Shown here in pieces: positions 1-9,091 of a DNA stretch of 41,472 bases (its first letter is position 1; each line of letters starts with the position of its first letter). This DNA is from Aquiluna sp. GTDB lineage: Bacteria; Actinomycetota; Actinomycetes; Actinomycetales; Microbacteriaceae. The notes under the pieces were generated by a model. It made no database searches. It saw only the letters and a list, made by a program, of their open reading frames with translations, and was not told where the DNA came from. Position numbers and translations under genes: made by a program. The stretch lies in NCBI GenBank assembly GCA_028144365.1, contig JAOGAX010000006.1:1-41472 (forward strand), given 5' to 3'.

Positions 1-367
1 GCTCATCGTGAATGACGATGAGGTGGGTCGCATCCAGCGAATAGAACTGCAGGAGTTTTGAAACAGGATTGCCAGAGAGATTCATGAATGAGGTGCTTTT
101 GGCAAGCACGATCTTGCTGCCGCCAACCATTTTGTATTCGGCGATCAGTGACCCTGATTTGTGGGAGCGAAAGCCAACGCCAAATTTCTTTGCGAGTTCA
201 TCGACAACCGTCTGGCCGATGTTGTGGCGATTGTTTTGGTAGCCGGGCCCAGGATTACCGAGCCCGACGACCAACCAAATTTCGTTACTCTGCAGACTCT
301 GATTCTTCTGCGGCTGCTGCTGGCTCTTCGCCCTCAGCGGCTTCAGTCTCTGCAGCAGGCTCTTCAT
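1..367 (-). CDS. pth: Peptidyl-tRNA hydrolase (5' part; 3' end outside window)
   Basis: Pth hydrolyses the ester bond of peptidyl-tRNAs released from stalled ribosomes and so recycles tRNA. The visible part contains the family start WLVVGLGNPGPGYQNNRHN (Asn of GNPG and the catalytic His of RHN), the FMNLSG segment, and ends in IVIHDE, which includes the active-site Asp; the rest lies beyond base 1. It follows rplY, the usual actinobacterial order. The start is uncertain. The only in-frame ATG (365-367) lies inside rplY, has GGAG six bases upstream, and would add about 30 Lys/Gln-rich residues read out of frame through the L25 acidic tail. A TTG at 272-274 would give a more typical N-terminus but has no clear ribosome binding site. 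Identity is very likely; the start is not. Confidence 0.88.
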   Translation of the reverse strand, partial: MKSLLQRLKPLRAKSQQQPQKNQSLQSNEIWLVVGLGNPGPGYQNNRHNIGQTVVDELAKKFGVGFRSHKSGSLIAEYKMVGGSKIVLAKSTSFMNLSGNPVSKLLQFYSLDATHLIVIHDE

Positions 368-917
368 CAGCAACTCCGGCTCTGGTCTCAACAACCGAAG
401 CTACCAGCTCATCGCTTGCAAGCTCCATAATGACGCCGTCTGGGACGTTGAGGTCACTAACTGTGTAGTGGTGGCCTGCTGGGTTTTCCTTCGAGATCTC
501 AAGCTCAATGAACTGCGGAATGTGAGTGGCCTCTGCCTCAACCTTGACGGTCTTGTGCTCGAGGTCAACAACGGTTCCACCCATAGGCTCACCGATGACG
601 TGAACCGGCACCTCGACGTGAACCTTCTCACCCTTCTTAACCTCTACTAGGTCAACGTGCTCAATGACCTGAGTCACTGGGTCCTTGGCAGCGCTCTTTA
701 CGAGCACTAGCTCTTCCTTGCCCGCAATCTTTAGCTCAAGCAGCGCGTTCTTAACACGCAGCGCCAGAGCAACCTCGTGGGCTGGCATGTGGATGTGGCG
801 GGTGGCATTACCGTGTCCGTAAATAACGGCTGGGGTGCGGTGAGCGGCACGAAGCTTACGAGCTGCGCCTTTACCAAAGCTCTCGCGAACTTCTGCTTCA
901 ATCTTGGTCTCTGACAT
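285..917 (-). CDS. rplY: 50S ribosomal protein L25 / general stress protein Ctc
   Basis: L25 binds 5S rRNA on the large ribosomal subunit. At 210 aa this is the long TL5/CTC form: an L25 beta-barrel domain (about residues 5-92, with the conserved RTPAVIYG segment), a second beta domain (about 98-185), and an Ala/Glu-rich acidic tail (about 187-210). The ATG is preceded by GAGG (AGAGGAAAAG), a good ribosome binding site. Downstream, pth overlaps or abuts the acidic tail. Upstream is the APC permease gene, which is unusual because rplY normally sits closer to prs/glmU. The 92-bp leader holds a 7-bp inverted repeat. Confidence 0.96.
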   Translation of the reverse strand: MSETKIEAEVRESFGKGAARKLRAAHRTPAVIYGHGNATRHIHMPAHEVALALRVKNALLELKIAGKEELVLVKSAAKDPVTQVIEHVDLVEVKKGEKVHVEVPVHVIGEPMGGTVVDLEHKTVKVEAEATHIPQFIELEISKENPAGHHYTVSDLNVPDGVIMELASDELVASVVETRAGVADEEPAAETEAAEGEEPAAAAEESESAE

Positions 918-935
918 CTTTTCCTCTAATCACGT

Positions 936-984
936 GGCGAGGAAAAGGACCCCGTCGATTACGGACACTTGTGTATCCCTCGCC
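936..984 (-). other. Inverted repeat in rplY leader
   Basis: GGCGAGG (936-942) and CCTCGCC (978-984) are perfect complements separated by 35 bases, with a smaller ACAC/GTGT hairpin inside. It lies between the APC permease stop and the rplY start. It could be a weak attenuator or transcript end; there is no T-tract, so its function is unknown. Confidence 0.3.
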
Positions 985-1009
985 GCTGAACAGCTTGAAG
1001 ACTAACCGA

Positions 1010-2209
1010 TTAGCGCAGCGCTCTCAAGCCCCAGCGCAATATCAGTGCCACGGTCAAAACCGTTGCGCCAACCAGCAATCCCCCAAACGGCACGCTTAGC
1101 CCCAACAGCACACACAACCCCAGGCCAACGAGGTTGAGCCACTTAGCCCTTTGAGTCTCGCTTCTAGGCTGGCGATAGGCCGCTAGATTCGCAATCGCGT
1201 AGTAACTCAAAATGGCAAAAGATGACAGCCCGATTGTCAAAAGGATGCTCCCGGAGACCACAAGCAGAATCACGAGCAGAGAAATTATGACCTCGGCGAG
1301 CACTGGAGATCCGTTTTTGAGCTTTTTGGAGAGCACTTTGGGAAGCTCAGCATCGCTTGCCATCTCCGACGCGGTCCTACTCATACCTGCAAGCAGCGCT
1401 AGCAAGGAGCCCAGGGTGGCGACCGCGGCAAAGACAGCAACAACACTGCCCTCGATGCCGAGCGCAACACCTGCAAGGTCGGCAATTGGAGTTAGAGAAC
1501 CCGCAAAGCTACGACCGAGTTTCAGCATCAGCACCAGCGCTAGCGCAAGGTATGTCACAAGCACGATTGCCAGAGAGATCCGGATTGCCGAGGGAACGGA
1601 TTTCTCTGAGTCCCTAACCTCACCTCCGAGGGTCGCAACCCTGGCATAACCGGCGAACGCGAAAAAGAAAAGTGAAGCTGCCGTGAGGACTCCGGGGAAA
1701 CCTCCGGCAGTCATGGTTCCTTCAGCCGGCTCGACAACCAGTCCCGCCAAGATCAAAACAGTGAGGAAGCTGAGGGTAATGGTCGCCAAGACCTTGGATC
1801 CAGATGCGGTTCGGTTGATGCCGGCAATGTTTATCGCTGCCATCACGACTACCGCCAACACCGCGGTCAATATCTCGAATCCAGGGGTTAGGTAGGTGGC
1901 GAAAACGAGCGCTATTGCTGCAGCTGACCCAATCTTCCCGACTAGGAAACTCATGCCGGCAAGAAAACCCCAGGCATTGCCTAGGTAATGCCTGCCATAG
2001 GCATACGCACCTCCGGAACGCGTCACAACGGCCGCTAACTGAGCGATGCTCGCCGCATTGAGATACGCGACCAAAGCAGCAAGAAGAATCGAAACTAGAA
2101 GCAGAGACCCCGCAAGCTCACTCGCAGGGCCAAACACGACAAAGACTCCAGCGCCGAGCATTGCGGCAAGACCGATAAACACCGCATCGAGGCGGCTCAG
2201 AAGCTTCAC
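1010..2209 (-). CDS. APC-superfamily amino acid permease
   Basis: Integral membrane protein of 399 aa with about 11-12 hydrophobic segments and the APC first-helix signature (GLAAMLGAGVFVVFGPA, residues 13-29), followed by a helix-2/3 region containing SGGAYAYGR. Such proteins import amino acids or related amines by proton symport or exchange; the substrate cannot be read from the sequence. It starts with GTG at 2207-2209. There is no Shine-Dalgarno, but TAATAT lies six bases upstream, which suggests a leaderless transcript whose -10 box reuses the prs stop codon. It sits between prs and rplY, where other actinobacteria carry different genes, so it looks like a lineage-specific insertion. Confidence 0.85.
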   Translation of the reverse strand: MKLLSRLDAVFIGLAAMLGAGVFVVFGPASELAGSLLLVSILLAALVAYLNAASIAQLAAVVTRSGGAYAYGRHYLGNAWGFLAGMSFLVGKIGSAAAIALVFATYLTPGFEILTAVLAVVVMAAINIAGINRTASGSKVLATITLSFLTVLILAGLVVEPAEGTMTAGGFPGVLTAASLFFFAFAGYARVATLGGEVRDSEKSVPSAIRISLAIVLVTYLALALVLMLKLGRSFAGSLTPIADLAGVALGIEGSVVAVFAAVATLGSLLALLAGMSRTASEMASDAELPKVLSKKLKNGSPVLAEVIISLLVILLVVSGSILLTIGLSSFAILSYYAIANLAAYRQPRSETQRAKWLNLVGLGLCVLLGLSVPFGGLLVGATVLTVALILRWGLRALR

Positions 2210-2215
2210 GGGGTG

Positions 2216-2221
2216 ATATTA
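2216..2221 (-). promoter_or_regulatory. -10 box (TAATAT) of leaderless APC permease gene
   Basis: TAATAT on the minus strand, six bases before the GTG start. Its first three bases are the TAA stop of prs (2219-2221). No ribosome binding site lies in the gap. The spacing fits leaderless initiation, which is common in actinobacteria. Confidence 0.5.
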
Positions 2222-3193
2222 GGCGTGGCCAGGAAACAGCGAGTTAACTGAGTCGTCATAGAAGACGGCTGCAATCGCCTTGGCAATCAGCGGGGCAATC
2301 GAGAGCACGTGTAGCGTCTCAAATTCCTTGTCAGGTGTGATCGGCAGGGTGTTGGTAACTACTACCGCATCGATTACCGGATCGTTAAGTCTCTCTGAGG
2401 CTGGGGGAGAAAATACGGCGTGGGTGGCAGCCACGATTACCCTTGCAGCGCCGTTTTCCTTCAGAGCCTTGGCGGCAGCGAGAATGGTGCCGCCGGTGTC
2501 GATCATGTCATCGACAATGAGGCAGTCTCTGCCCTCGACCTGTCCAACAATTTCGTTGACCTGAACCTGGTTTGGCTTGTCTGGGTCTCGGCGCTTGTGA
2601 ACAATGGCCAGCGGGGTCGCAAGCCTGTCTGCCCAGATGTCCGCAACTCGCACACGTCCAGAGTCTGGAGAGACCACGGTGAGTTTGTCGGTTCCAAACT
2701 TTTCTCCGACATAGTCCGCGAGTATTGGCAGTGCCCAGAGGTGGTCTACGGGCCCGTCGAAGAAGCCCTGAATCTGTGGTGAGTGCAGGTCAACCGACAT
2801 CAGCCTGTCGGCGCCGGCGGTGCGGTATAGGTCGGTTACCAACCTCGCAGAGATTGGCTCGCGTCCCTTGTGCTTCTTGTCCTGGCGGGCGTAGGGGAAA
2901 AATGGTGCGACCACGGTTATGCGCTTGGCACTGGCCCGCTTCATGGCGTCAACCATGAGCAGGTGCTCCATGACCCAGTGGTTGATTGGGTTTGGGTGAG
3001 CCTGAATTATGAAGGCATCAACCCCACGAACGCTTCTTTCGTACCTAACGAAGGTTTCACCGTTTGCAAAGTCGTAGGCAGTGACCGGAACCAGTTCGGT
3101 CTTGAGGATTTCGGCAACCTCTTGGGCCAGTGATTGGTGTGCTCTTCCTGAAGCGATCACCATTTGCTTACTCGCTGGCTTCTCAATTGCCAT
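2219..3193 (-). CDS. prs: Ribose-phosphate pyrophosphokinase (PRPP synthetase)
   Basis: Makes PRPP from ribose 5-phosphate and ATP for purine, pyrimidine, His, Trp and NAD synthesis. At 324 aa it is of normal length for class I Prs. Visible motifs are the ATP loop region (FANGETFVRYERSVRGVDAF), SVDLHSPQIQGFFD, and the PRPP-binding loop LIVDDMIDTGGTI near residues 225-237. It starts at ATG 3191-3193, three bases after the glmU stop, so glmU-prs are surely co-transcribed. This pairing is conserved in actinobacteria. Confidence 0.98.
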   Translation of the reverse strand: MAIEKPASKQMVIASGRAHQSLAQEVAEILKTELVPVTAYDFANGETFVRYERSVRGVDAFIIQAHPNPINHWVMEHLLMVDAMKRASAKRITVVAPFFPYARQDKKHKGREPISARLVTDLYRTAGADRLMSVDLHSPQIQGFFDGPVDHLWALPILADYVGEKFGTDKLTVVSPDSGRVRVADIWADRLATPLAIVHKRRDPDKPNQVQVNEIVGQVEGRDCLIVDDMIDTGGTILAAAKALKENGAARVIVAATHAVFSPPASERLNDPVIDAVVVTNTLPITPDKEFETLHVLSIAPLIAKAIAAVFYDDSVNSLFPGHA

Positions 3194-3196
3194 TGA

Positions 3197-4612
3197 CTAC
3201 TCCGTCTCCTCGCTCGCGGCTTTAGCCGAGTCGGAACCCGGCCTCTTTTCTAGTACCCACCCCGCCAGGTTTTTTTGCGGTGTCGTATTTAATGCTAGTG
3301 CCCCTGGCTCGACATCTCTGCGGATAGTTGAACCTGCTGCCGTATACGCGCCGGCACCAATGTTTACCGGCGCCACAAAGACGTTGCCGCTGCCTGTCTT
3401 GGCATGCTTGCCAACGGTGCTGCGGTGCTTCTTTTCGCCGTCGTAGTTGGCAAAGATGGTGCCTGCGCCAATGTTTGCACCCTCGCCAATTTCGGCATCC
3501 CCGACATAGGAAAGATGCGGAACCTTGGCACCAGCATGAATCTTGGCATTCTTAGTCTCAACAAAAGCCCCGATCTTTGCGCCAGCGCCAAGCTCTGTTC
3601 CGGGTCTGAGGTAGGAGAAGGGTCCCACGGTTGCTCCATCGTGAACCCTTGCGCCTTCCGCGTGGGTTCTCACAATGTTGGCACCACTGCCAACCTCCGT
3701 GTCCCGAAGGGTGGTGTCTGGTCCCACAACACTTCCAGGCCCGACGCGGGTAAGGCCGTGCAGCCTTGTTGAGGGCTTCAGCAGAACGTCCTGGCCCAGC
3801 TGGACAGTGACATCGATCAAGGTGCTGTTGGGTTCAAGGACGGTCACTCCAGCGAGCTGCCAAGCCCGGACAATCCTGCGGTTTAGCTCTGCGGCAACCT
3901 CGCTGAGCTGAACCCTGTCGTTAATACCGGCAACTAACCAGTGATCTGAAATCACGTGGGCCTGAACACCCTTGCCGGCTTCCAGCATGATGGCTGCCAC
4001 ATCCGTTAGGTATTTCTCTTTTTGGGCATTGTCGGTGGTAACTCTTGCCAGAGCTTCCTTCAAAGCAGGCCCATCAAAGCAGTAGACCCCGGCATTTACC
4101 TCAGTGACTGCGAGCTGCTCAGCGTCTGCATCCTTCTGCTCGACAATCTCCTTGAGCGCGCCTCCAGAGCGAACAATCCTGCCGTAACCATTCGGGTCAT
4201 CCAGCTCGCAGCTGACCAGGGTCGCGGCGTTGTTGGCCTCGCGGTGTCTCGCGACTAGCTCGCCAATGGACTGGGTGTCAAGCAGCGGGACGTCGCCAGA
4301 GAGCACCACTAGATCTCCATCAAAGCCCTTCGGAAGCGCATCAATTGCCGCTTCAACCGCCCTGCCGGTGCCAGGAATATCATCCTGCTCAGCAATTAAC
4401 GTCTGTGGAAAGTGCTCGGCGATGTATCCCTCGATGTCGGACTTTTTGTGCCTGAGAACTGCGACCACGTGATTGGCAGACAGTGAGTGTGCAGTTGCAA
4501 GCACGTGGCCAATAAGCGGCAAACCGGCGATCTCGTGAAGCACCTTTGGGATCTCGCTTTTCATGCGGGTGCCTTCGCCGGCGGCAAGCACCACCACAGC
4601 TAGTTGTCGCAC
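3197..4612 (-). CDS. glmU: Bifunctional GlmU: N-acetylglucosamine-1-P uridyltransferase / glucosamine-1-P acetyltransferase
   Basis: Produces UDP-GlcNAc for peptidoglycan. The N-terminal nucleotidyltransferase domain (about 1-230) begins with LAAGEGTRMKS, the sugar-nucleotide pyrophosphorylase signature. It also contains VLSGDVPLL and an NGYGRIVR segment. The C-terminal half (about 255-455) has the hexapeptide left-handed beta-helix with acetyltransferase residues (HLSYVGDAEIG, GAGTIFANYDG, GSGNVFVAPV). Length 471 aa is typical. It starts at 4612 (GTG), just downstream of tRNA-Gln, and is followed by prs after a 3-bp gap. Confidence 0.98.
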   Translation of the reverse strand: MRQLAVVVLAAGEGTRMKSEIPKVLHEIAGLPLIGHVLATAHSLSANHVVAVLRHKKSDIEGYIAEHFPQTLIAEQDDIPGTGRAVEAAIDALPKGFDGDLVVLSGDVPLLDTQSIGELVARHREANNAATLVSCELDDPNGYGRIVRSGGALKEIVEQKDADAEQLAVTEVNAGVYCFDGPALKEALARVTTDNAQKEKYLTDVAAIMLEAGKGVQAHVISDHWLVAGINDRVQLSEVAAELNRRIVRAWQLAGVTVLEPNSTLIDVTVQLGQDVLLKPSTRLHGLTRVGPGSVVGPDTTLRDTEVGSGANIVRTHAEGARVHDGATVGPFSYLRPGTELGAGAKIGAFVETKNAKIHAGAKVPHLSYVGDAEIGEGANIGAGTIFANYDGEKKHRSTVGKHAKTGSGNVFVAPVNIGAGAYTAAGSTIRRDVEPGALALNTTPQKNLAGWVLEKRPGSDSAKAASEETE

Positions 4613-4634
4613 TCAGCCTCCCAATCGCTTCCTG

Positions 4635-4706
4635 CTCCGCCCCTAGGATTCGAACCTAGACCGGACGCCTCCAAAGGGCGCCGTGCTGCCATTACACCAG
4701 AGCGGA
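4635..4706 (-). tRNA. tRNA-Gln(TTG)
   Basis: A 72-nt cloverleaf on the minus strand: acceptor TCCGCTC pairs with GGGCGGA, the T-arm is CTAGG-TTCGAAT-CCTAG, and the anticodon loop is CTTTGGA with anticodon TTG (reads CAA). The CCA end is not encoded. It lies in the 132-bp gap between the ABC-F gene and glmU. Confidence 0.95.
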
Positions 4707-4744
4707 ACGAGGTAACCCTCGAAACCAAGTCTGCCAGAGAATTG

Positions 4745-6517
4745 CTACTGCTGTAGTTTCTGAGCCACCTCTAGCCAGCTTTGCTCCGATTGTTCTATCT
4801 CACTCCTGATCAAACTCTCTTTGGCAGCCAACTCACTCAGCACCTCGTAGTCGCTTTGGTCAGCCGCCGCCAATTCGAGGTGAACCGCTGTGAGCTGAGA
4901 CTCCAACTTGGCAATTAGGCGCTCTAATCGAGCAGATTCCTTTTCAAGGTTTCTACGCTCTCCCCCAGAAAGTTCCTGAGATTGCACCTTTTTTGTCTCC
5001 GCGACCTTCTTGGGTCTCTTGAGCTGAAGGTACTGATCTACTCCCCCTGGTAGGTGGCGGACTTTGCCGTCTCCCAGGAGTCCATATTGGTTGTCGGTGA
5101 CACGCTCCAGTAGGTAGCGGTCGTGAGAGACAACGATGAGAGTGCCGGGCCAGATGTCCAGAAGGTCTTCAATAGCGGCGAGCATGTCGGTGTCTAGGTC
5201 ATTGGTGGGCTCATCCAGGATCAAAACGTTGGGTTCAGTGAACATTAGCCGCAGCAGCTGAAAGCGTCTGCGCTGCCCACCCGAGAGGTCTTTGATCGGG
5301 GTCTGGAGTTCTTCCGACTTGAATCCGAGCTGCTCCACAAGCTGGCCCGTCGGAATTTCCTTCTTACCAACCACGAACGTCGTCTTCTCGCGCTTGATCA
5401 TGTTGAAAATGCGGTCCTCGGCGTGCTGGTCTAGCTCCACGACATCCTGCGAGAGCTGCGCAAACTTCACAGTCTTACCAATCTTGACCCTGCCACTGGT
5501 TGGTGCAATCGCACCGGTCAGCAGCTTGATAAGTGTGGTCTTTCCCGCACCATTTGAGCCCACTAGACCGATCCGGTCAGCGGGTCCGAGTCGCAGCGTA
5601 ATGTCCTTGAAAATCTCTTTGCCATCCGGGGTCTGATAACTGACGTCCTCGAGGTCGACAACGTCCTTGCCAAGGCGAGCGGTTGCTAATTTCGAAAGCT
5701 CAATTGAATCTCTTGGAGGTGGTTCGTTGCCAATCAGTTCCAGTGCCGCATCAATGCGAAACTTTGGCTTGGCGGTTCTTGCAGGCGCCCCCCTTCCTAG
5801 CCAGGCAAGCTCCTTGCGCAACAGGTTCCGCCTTCGCGCATCGATGGCAGCCTGTTGCCGAGAGCGCTCTGCCCGCTGCTGAACATAGGCTGCATAGCCT
5901 CCACTAAATGGCTCGATGCGGCCTGAGACAACCTCCCAGGTTGTGTTGCAGACAGCGTCTAGGAACCAGCGGTCGTGGGTGATGACCAGCAGGCCACCAC
6001 TCGAGGCGTTCCATCTGGTCTTCAGGTGATTAGCGAGCCAGTTCACGCCGTCGACATCTAGGTGGTTCGTTGGCTCATCCAGCATGATCACATCGTGGTC
6101 CCCAGCCAGCAGTCGGGCTAGTGCGACCCTGCGGATCTGGCCTCCGGAGAGAGTTCCAACACTCTGCTCCCAGTCAAGGTCGGCAACCAAGCCACCTAGC
6201 ACGTCTCGAATCTTTGGGTCCGCGGCCCACTCATACTCAGGACCATCTCCGACCACGACCTTGGCAACGGAAAGCTCTGGGTCAAAGACATCGGTTTGGG
6301 TCAAGAACCCGACCCTTAGGTTTCCACGGTAGGTAACATTCCCCGAGTCAGGAACGAGCTGCCTGGAGAGAATCTTGATAAGCGTGGACTTTCCGTCACC
6401 GTTTCTTCCGACCACTCCAATTCGGTCTCCCTCGGCAATACCTATGGTTACCGAGTCAAAGACCTCGCGATTTGGAAAGCTGTGGGAGATGCTCTGAGCA
6501 CCCAGTAGGTGAGCCAC
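4745..6517 (-). CDS. ABC-F family ATPase (translation factor / ribosome-associated)
   Basis: Soluble protein of 590 aa with two ABC cassettes and no membrane segments, the ABC-F arrangement. Cassette 1 has Walker A GRNGDGKST (37-45), signature LSGGQ and Walker B VIMLDEPTNHLD. Cassette 2 has GSNGAGKTT, LSGGQRRR and VLILDEPTNDLD. A charged linker lies between them, and a C-terminal coiled coil (about 525-590) resembles the Uup/duplicated ATP-binding C-terminal domain. ABC-F proteins act at the ribosomal E-site or protect from antibiotics; which applies here cannot be told. GTG start at 6515-6517 overlaps the ispE stop by one base, making it the last gene of the metG-tatD-rsmA-ispE operon. Confidence 0.93.
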   Translation of the reverse strand: MAHLLGAQSISHSFPNREVFDSVTIGIAEGDRIGVVGRNGDGKSTLIKILSRQLVPDSGNVTYRGNLRVGFLTQTDVFDPELSVAKVVVGDGPEYEWAADPKIRDVLGGLVADLDWEQSVGTLSGGQIRRVALARLLAGDHDVIMLDEPTNHLDVDGVNWLANHLKTRWNASSGGLLVITHDRWFLDAVCNTTWEVVSGRIEPFSGGYAAYVQQRAERSRQQAAIDARRRNLLRKELAWLGRGAPARTAKPKFRIDAALELIGNEPPPRDSIELSKLATARLGKDVVDLEDVSYQTPDGKEIFKDITLRLGPADRIGLVGSNGAGKTTLIKLLTGAIAPTSGRVKIGKTVKFAQLSQDVVELDQHAEDRIFNMIKREKTTFVVGKKEIPTGQLVEQLGFKSEELQTPIKDLSGGQRRRFQLLRLMFTEPNVLILDEPTNDLDTDMLAAIEDLLDIWPGTLIVVSHDRYLLERVTDNQYGLLGDGKVRHLPGGVDQYLQLKRPKKVAETKKVQSQELSGGERRNLEKESARLERLIAKLESQLTAVHLELAAADQSDYEVLSELAAKESLIRSEIEQSEQSWLEVAQKLQQ

Positions 6518-7389
6518 TAGTCGAGCCTCGCTCCGACCTGGTCGGTTTGAGTTGAGATAGTGAAGTGACCAAGATCCGAAAGCTTGGCAGCTACCTCATC
6601 CGCCTGCTCTTTGGTGTCGGTCAGGAAATAAAGGGTGGGTCCAGAGCCGGTCAAAAAGCCCTGCTGGCCACTAACAAGCCCTGCATACTGGGCAAGTTCG
6701 GGTCTGAGATCAACTGCCGGTCCCCAAAGTGCGTTCTTACCTATCGGCAGCGTCCCATTTGAAAGCGCAGCCTTTGCTTCCTCTGGACTTAGAGACATTT
6801 CCCCGTTCGGACTTAGTCGATCAAATTCTCCAAAGACCTCTTTGGTGCCAAGCCCGTGGGGGCTGACCAGCAGCACAATGTGCTTTGTTGGCATGTCAGA
6901 AAGTCGCTCAAGTTCTATGCCGGTGTCCACACCAAGCGCAGTGCCACCTAAAAGCGCGAACGGCACATCAGAGCCAACCTTGGCCGCGACCTCACTCAGC
7001 TCAGTCATTTCAACGCCGAGACTCCAGTGCTCATTTAGCGCCAGTAGCGCAGCTGCCGCATCAGCGCTGCCTCCTGCGAGTCCGGCAGCAACTGGGACCT
7101 GCTTTATGGTCTCGAAGCGCATGGGTTGAGCCTCTATGCCTGCGAACTCCGCAAGCTTTTTTGCTGCTATGACAACTAGGTTTTCCTCACCCTTGGGCAC
7201 CAGGTTTAGCTGCTCAGTAGGCAGCTCGCCTGTGGTGGTAACCACCCAAGTCTCAGCCGGTGTCACGCCAACTCGTTGCCTGATCGCAAGTGACTGGTAA
7301 ATGCTTGTCACGGAGTGAAAACCATCTGGGCGCAGCGGACCCACCTCAAAGAAGAGGTTTATCTTTCCAGGGGCTGAGGCGTAAATCAC
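6517..7389 (-). CDS. ispE: 4-diphosphocytidyl-2-C-methyl-D-erythritol kinase
   Basis: GHMP kinase that phosphorylates CDP-methylerythritol in the MEP isoprenoid pathway. The protein begins [16 protein letters not shown] (substrate-site Lys), carries the ATP loop [18 protein letters not shown] around residues 90-107 and [12 protein letters not shown], and ends normally at 290 aa. The start overlaps the rsmA stop by four bases, so translation is coupled. rsmA-ispE adjacency is conserved across actinobacteria. Confidence 0.97.
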   Translation of the reverse strand: MIYASAPGKINLFFEVGPLRPDGFHSVTSIYQSLAIRQRVGVTPAETWVVTTTGELPTEQLNLVPKGEENLVVIAAKKLAEFAGIEAQPMRFETIKQVPVAAGLAGGSADAAAALLALNEHWSLGVEMTELSEVAAKVGSDVPFALLGGTALGVDTGIELERLSDMPTKHIVLLVSPHGLGTKEVFGEFDRLSPNGEMSLSPEEAKAALSNGTLPIGKNALWGPAVDLRPELAQYAGLVSGQQGFLTGSGPTLYFLTDTKEQADEVAAKLSDLGHFTISTQTDQVGARLD

Positions 7390-8198
7390 TTGCTAGAGGC
7401 TACCCTGATGAATTCGGCTATGCCCAGCTCCTCGCCACGAGCACTTGGCGAGATGCCAGCACGAAGCAAAATCTCCTCGGCCTGCTGAGCGCTTCCTGCC
7501 CAGCCGGCAAGCGCCTGCCTGAGGGTCTTTCTGCGTTGGGCAAAAGCTGCATCAATCACCTCAAAAACCTCTTTTCGTCCCTCTCTGGACTCTCCACGCT
7601 CGAAATAGACAAGCGCTGAATCAACCCCGGGGACTGGCCAAAATACGCTGCGGCCAATGTTTCCAGCCAACCGGGCTGTGCCAAACCACTCCAGCTTCAC
7701 ACTCGGTGACCCGTACTCTTTACCACCCGGTTTGGCAGCTAGCCGATGGGCGACCTCGGCCTGAACCATGACGAGAGCTCGTTCGATGGTAGGAAAGGTT
7801 TGAAGAAAGTGCAGCAGCACTGGAACTGAGATGTTGTAGGGAAGGTTTGCCACCAAAGCCGTTGGCGGAAGCGGAAGCTCGGTAACTCTTAGGGCGTCTG
7901 CCTCAACCAGTTCAAACGTCTTTCCTGAAAGAAATGGGTCAAGGGTTCTGGGAAGAATTGAGGCCAGCTTTGGATCCACCTCGACCGCAACCAACTTGTC
8001 GACCACCTCGAGAATGCCGAGTGTAAGCGAGCCGAGACCAGGACCTATCTCCACGACCGTGTCGGCCCGATTTAGCTGCGCGGCCGCGACAATCCTGCGG
8101 ATGGTGTTTGGGTCAATTACAAAGTTCTGACCGAGCTTCTTGGTTGGCCTCAGGTCGAGCTCTGCAGCAAGGCGCCGAATATCGGCGGCCCCAAGCAC
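7386..8198 (-). CDS. rsmA: 16S rRNA (adenine1518/1519-N6)-dimethyltransferase
   Basis: KsgA/RsmA dimethylates two adjacent adenosines in helix 45 of 16S rRNA late in small-subunit assembly. The sequence shows [18 protein letters not shown], the SAM-binding [15 protein letters not shown] (motif I), and the catalytic [13 protein letters not shown] (motif IV). Length 270 aa is normal. It overlaps tatD by one base and ispE by four. In most actinobacteria rpfB lies between tatD and rsmA; here the two genes touch. Confidence 0.97.
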   Translation of the reverse strand: MLGAADIRRLAAELDLRPTKKLGQNFVIDPNTIRRIVAAAQLNRADTVVEIGPGLGSLTLGILEVVDKLVAVEVDPKLASILPRTLDPFLSGKTFELVEADALRVTELPLPPTALVANLPYNISVPVLLHFLQTFPTIERALVMVQAEVAHRLAAKPGGKEYGSPSVKLEWFGTARLAGNIGRSVFWPVPGVDSALVYFERGESREGRKEVFEVIDAAFAQRRKTLRQALAGWAGSAQQAEEILLRAGISPSARGEELGIAEFIRVASSK

Positions 8199-9091
8199 TA
8201 GCTGTCCTCAGACCAAGACCCATAGACGGCCTCGGTGTTTTTGTTGATCTGGGTGGCGAGCTCTTCAGGGCTCTGGCCCAAAACCTCTGCCATGAATCTG
8301 AGGGTGTGGGGAACAAGATAGGGGGCGTTTGGTCTTCCCCGCATTGGCTCAGGGGTCAAAAACGGAGCGTCAGTCTCAATGAGGACCTGCCAAGGCTCGC
8401 AGGCCATAAGCGCATCTCGAAGGTACTGGTTCTTCTTGAACGAGATATTCCCCGCAAAGGAGATGTACCAACCGTTTTTCTTGGCAATCTCAACAAGCTC
8501 AACATCACCGGAAAAACAATGGAAGACCGTTTTTTCTGGCGCTCCAACTCGAAGCAGGGTCTTCACGACCTCCTCGTGCGCCTCACGGTCATGAATCTGC
8601 ATGGCTATCGAGTTTTCTTTTGCTATTTCGATGTGCTGTTCGAACGAGTGCTGCTGAAGCTTTAGGGCCTCTTTCCCCTCGGTTCGGAAAAAGTCCAACC
8701 CCGTCTCTCCGATTGCCCTAACCCTTGGCTTTGTTGCCAAAAGCGCAATCTCCGCGATGGCCGCATCTAACTTCTCTTTGGTCTCATAAAGCGGTGCCTC
8801 ATTTGGATGAAGGGCCACGGCTGCTAGGAGCATGGGCTCTTTCTCGGCCTGATCCGCAGACCACTTCGAGCTCTCCAGCGTTACCCCAACCTGCACCGCT
8901 CCCAGCATTCCTACCTGGCGCATGCGCTCCAGCTGTTCACCAACGCTCAAAGGAGAGTCGCTGTCCGCTATTTCGAGGTGAGTGTGGTTGTCGTAGGTGC
9001 CGACTGTGAGCGGCTCGGGAAGATCTGGGTAGCGCTGCGGACGATTTTCGTTACCGTCGTAACTGACCCGAGTTCTTATTGGCTCAGTCAT
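8198..9091 (-). CDS. TatD-family metal-dependent hydrolase/DNase
   Basis: TIM-barrel amidohydrolase-fold protein of 297 aa. Metal ligands of the family are visible: DNHTHLEI near residue 34, [26 protein letters not shown], and the final ETDAPFLTP. TatD enzymes have Mg-dependent 3'-5' exonuclease activity and are linked to quality control of DNA, tRNA or Tat substrates; the exact substrate is unproven. The first ~28 residues ([20 protein letters not shown]...) extend beyond the usual start but share the metG junction (4-bp overlap), so I keep them. Confidence 0.94.
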   Translation of the reverse strand: MTEPIRTRVSYDGNENRPQRYPDLPEPLTVGTYDNHTHLEIADSDSPLSVGEQLERMRQVGMLGAVQVGVTLESSKWSADQAEKEPMLLAAVALHPNEAPLYETKEKLDAAIAEIALLATKPRVRAIGETGLDFFRTEGKEALKLQQHSFEQHIEIAKENSIAMQIHDREAHEEVVKTLLRVGAPEKTVFHCFSGDVELVEIAKKNGWYISFAGNISFKKNQYLRDALMACEPWQVLIETDAPFLTPEPMRGRPNAPYLVPHTLRFMAEVLGQSPEELATQINKNTEAVYGSWSEDS

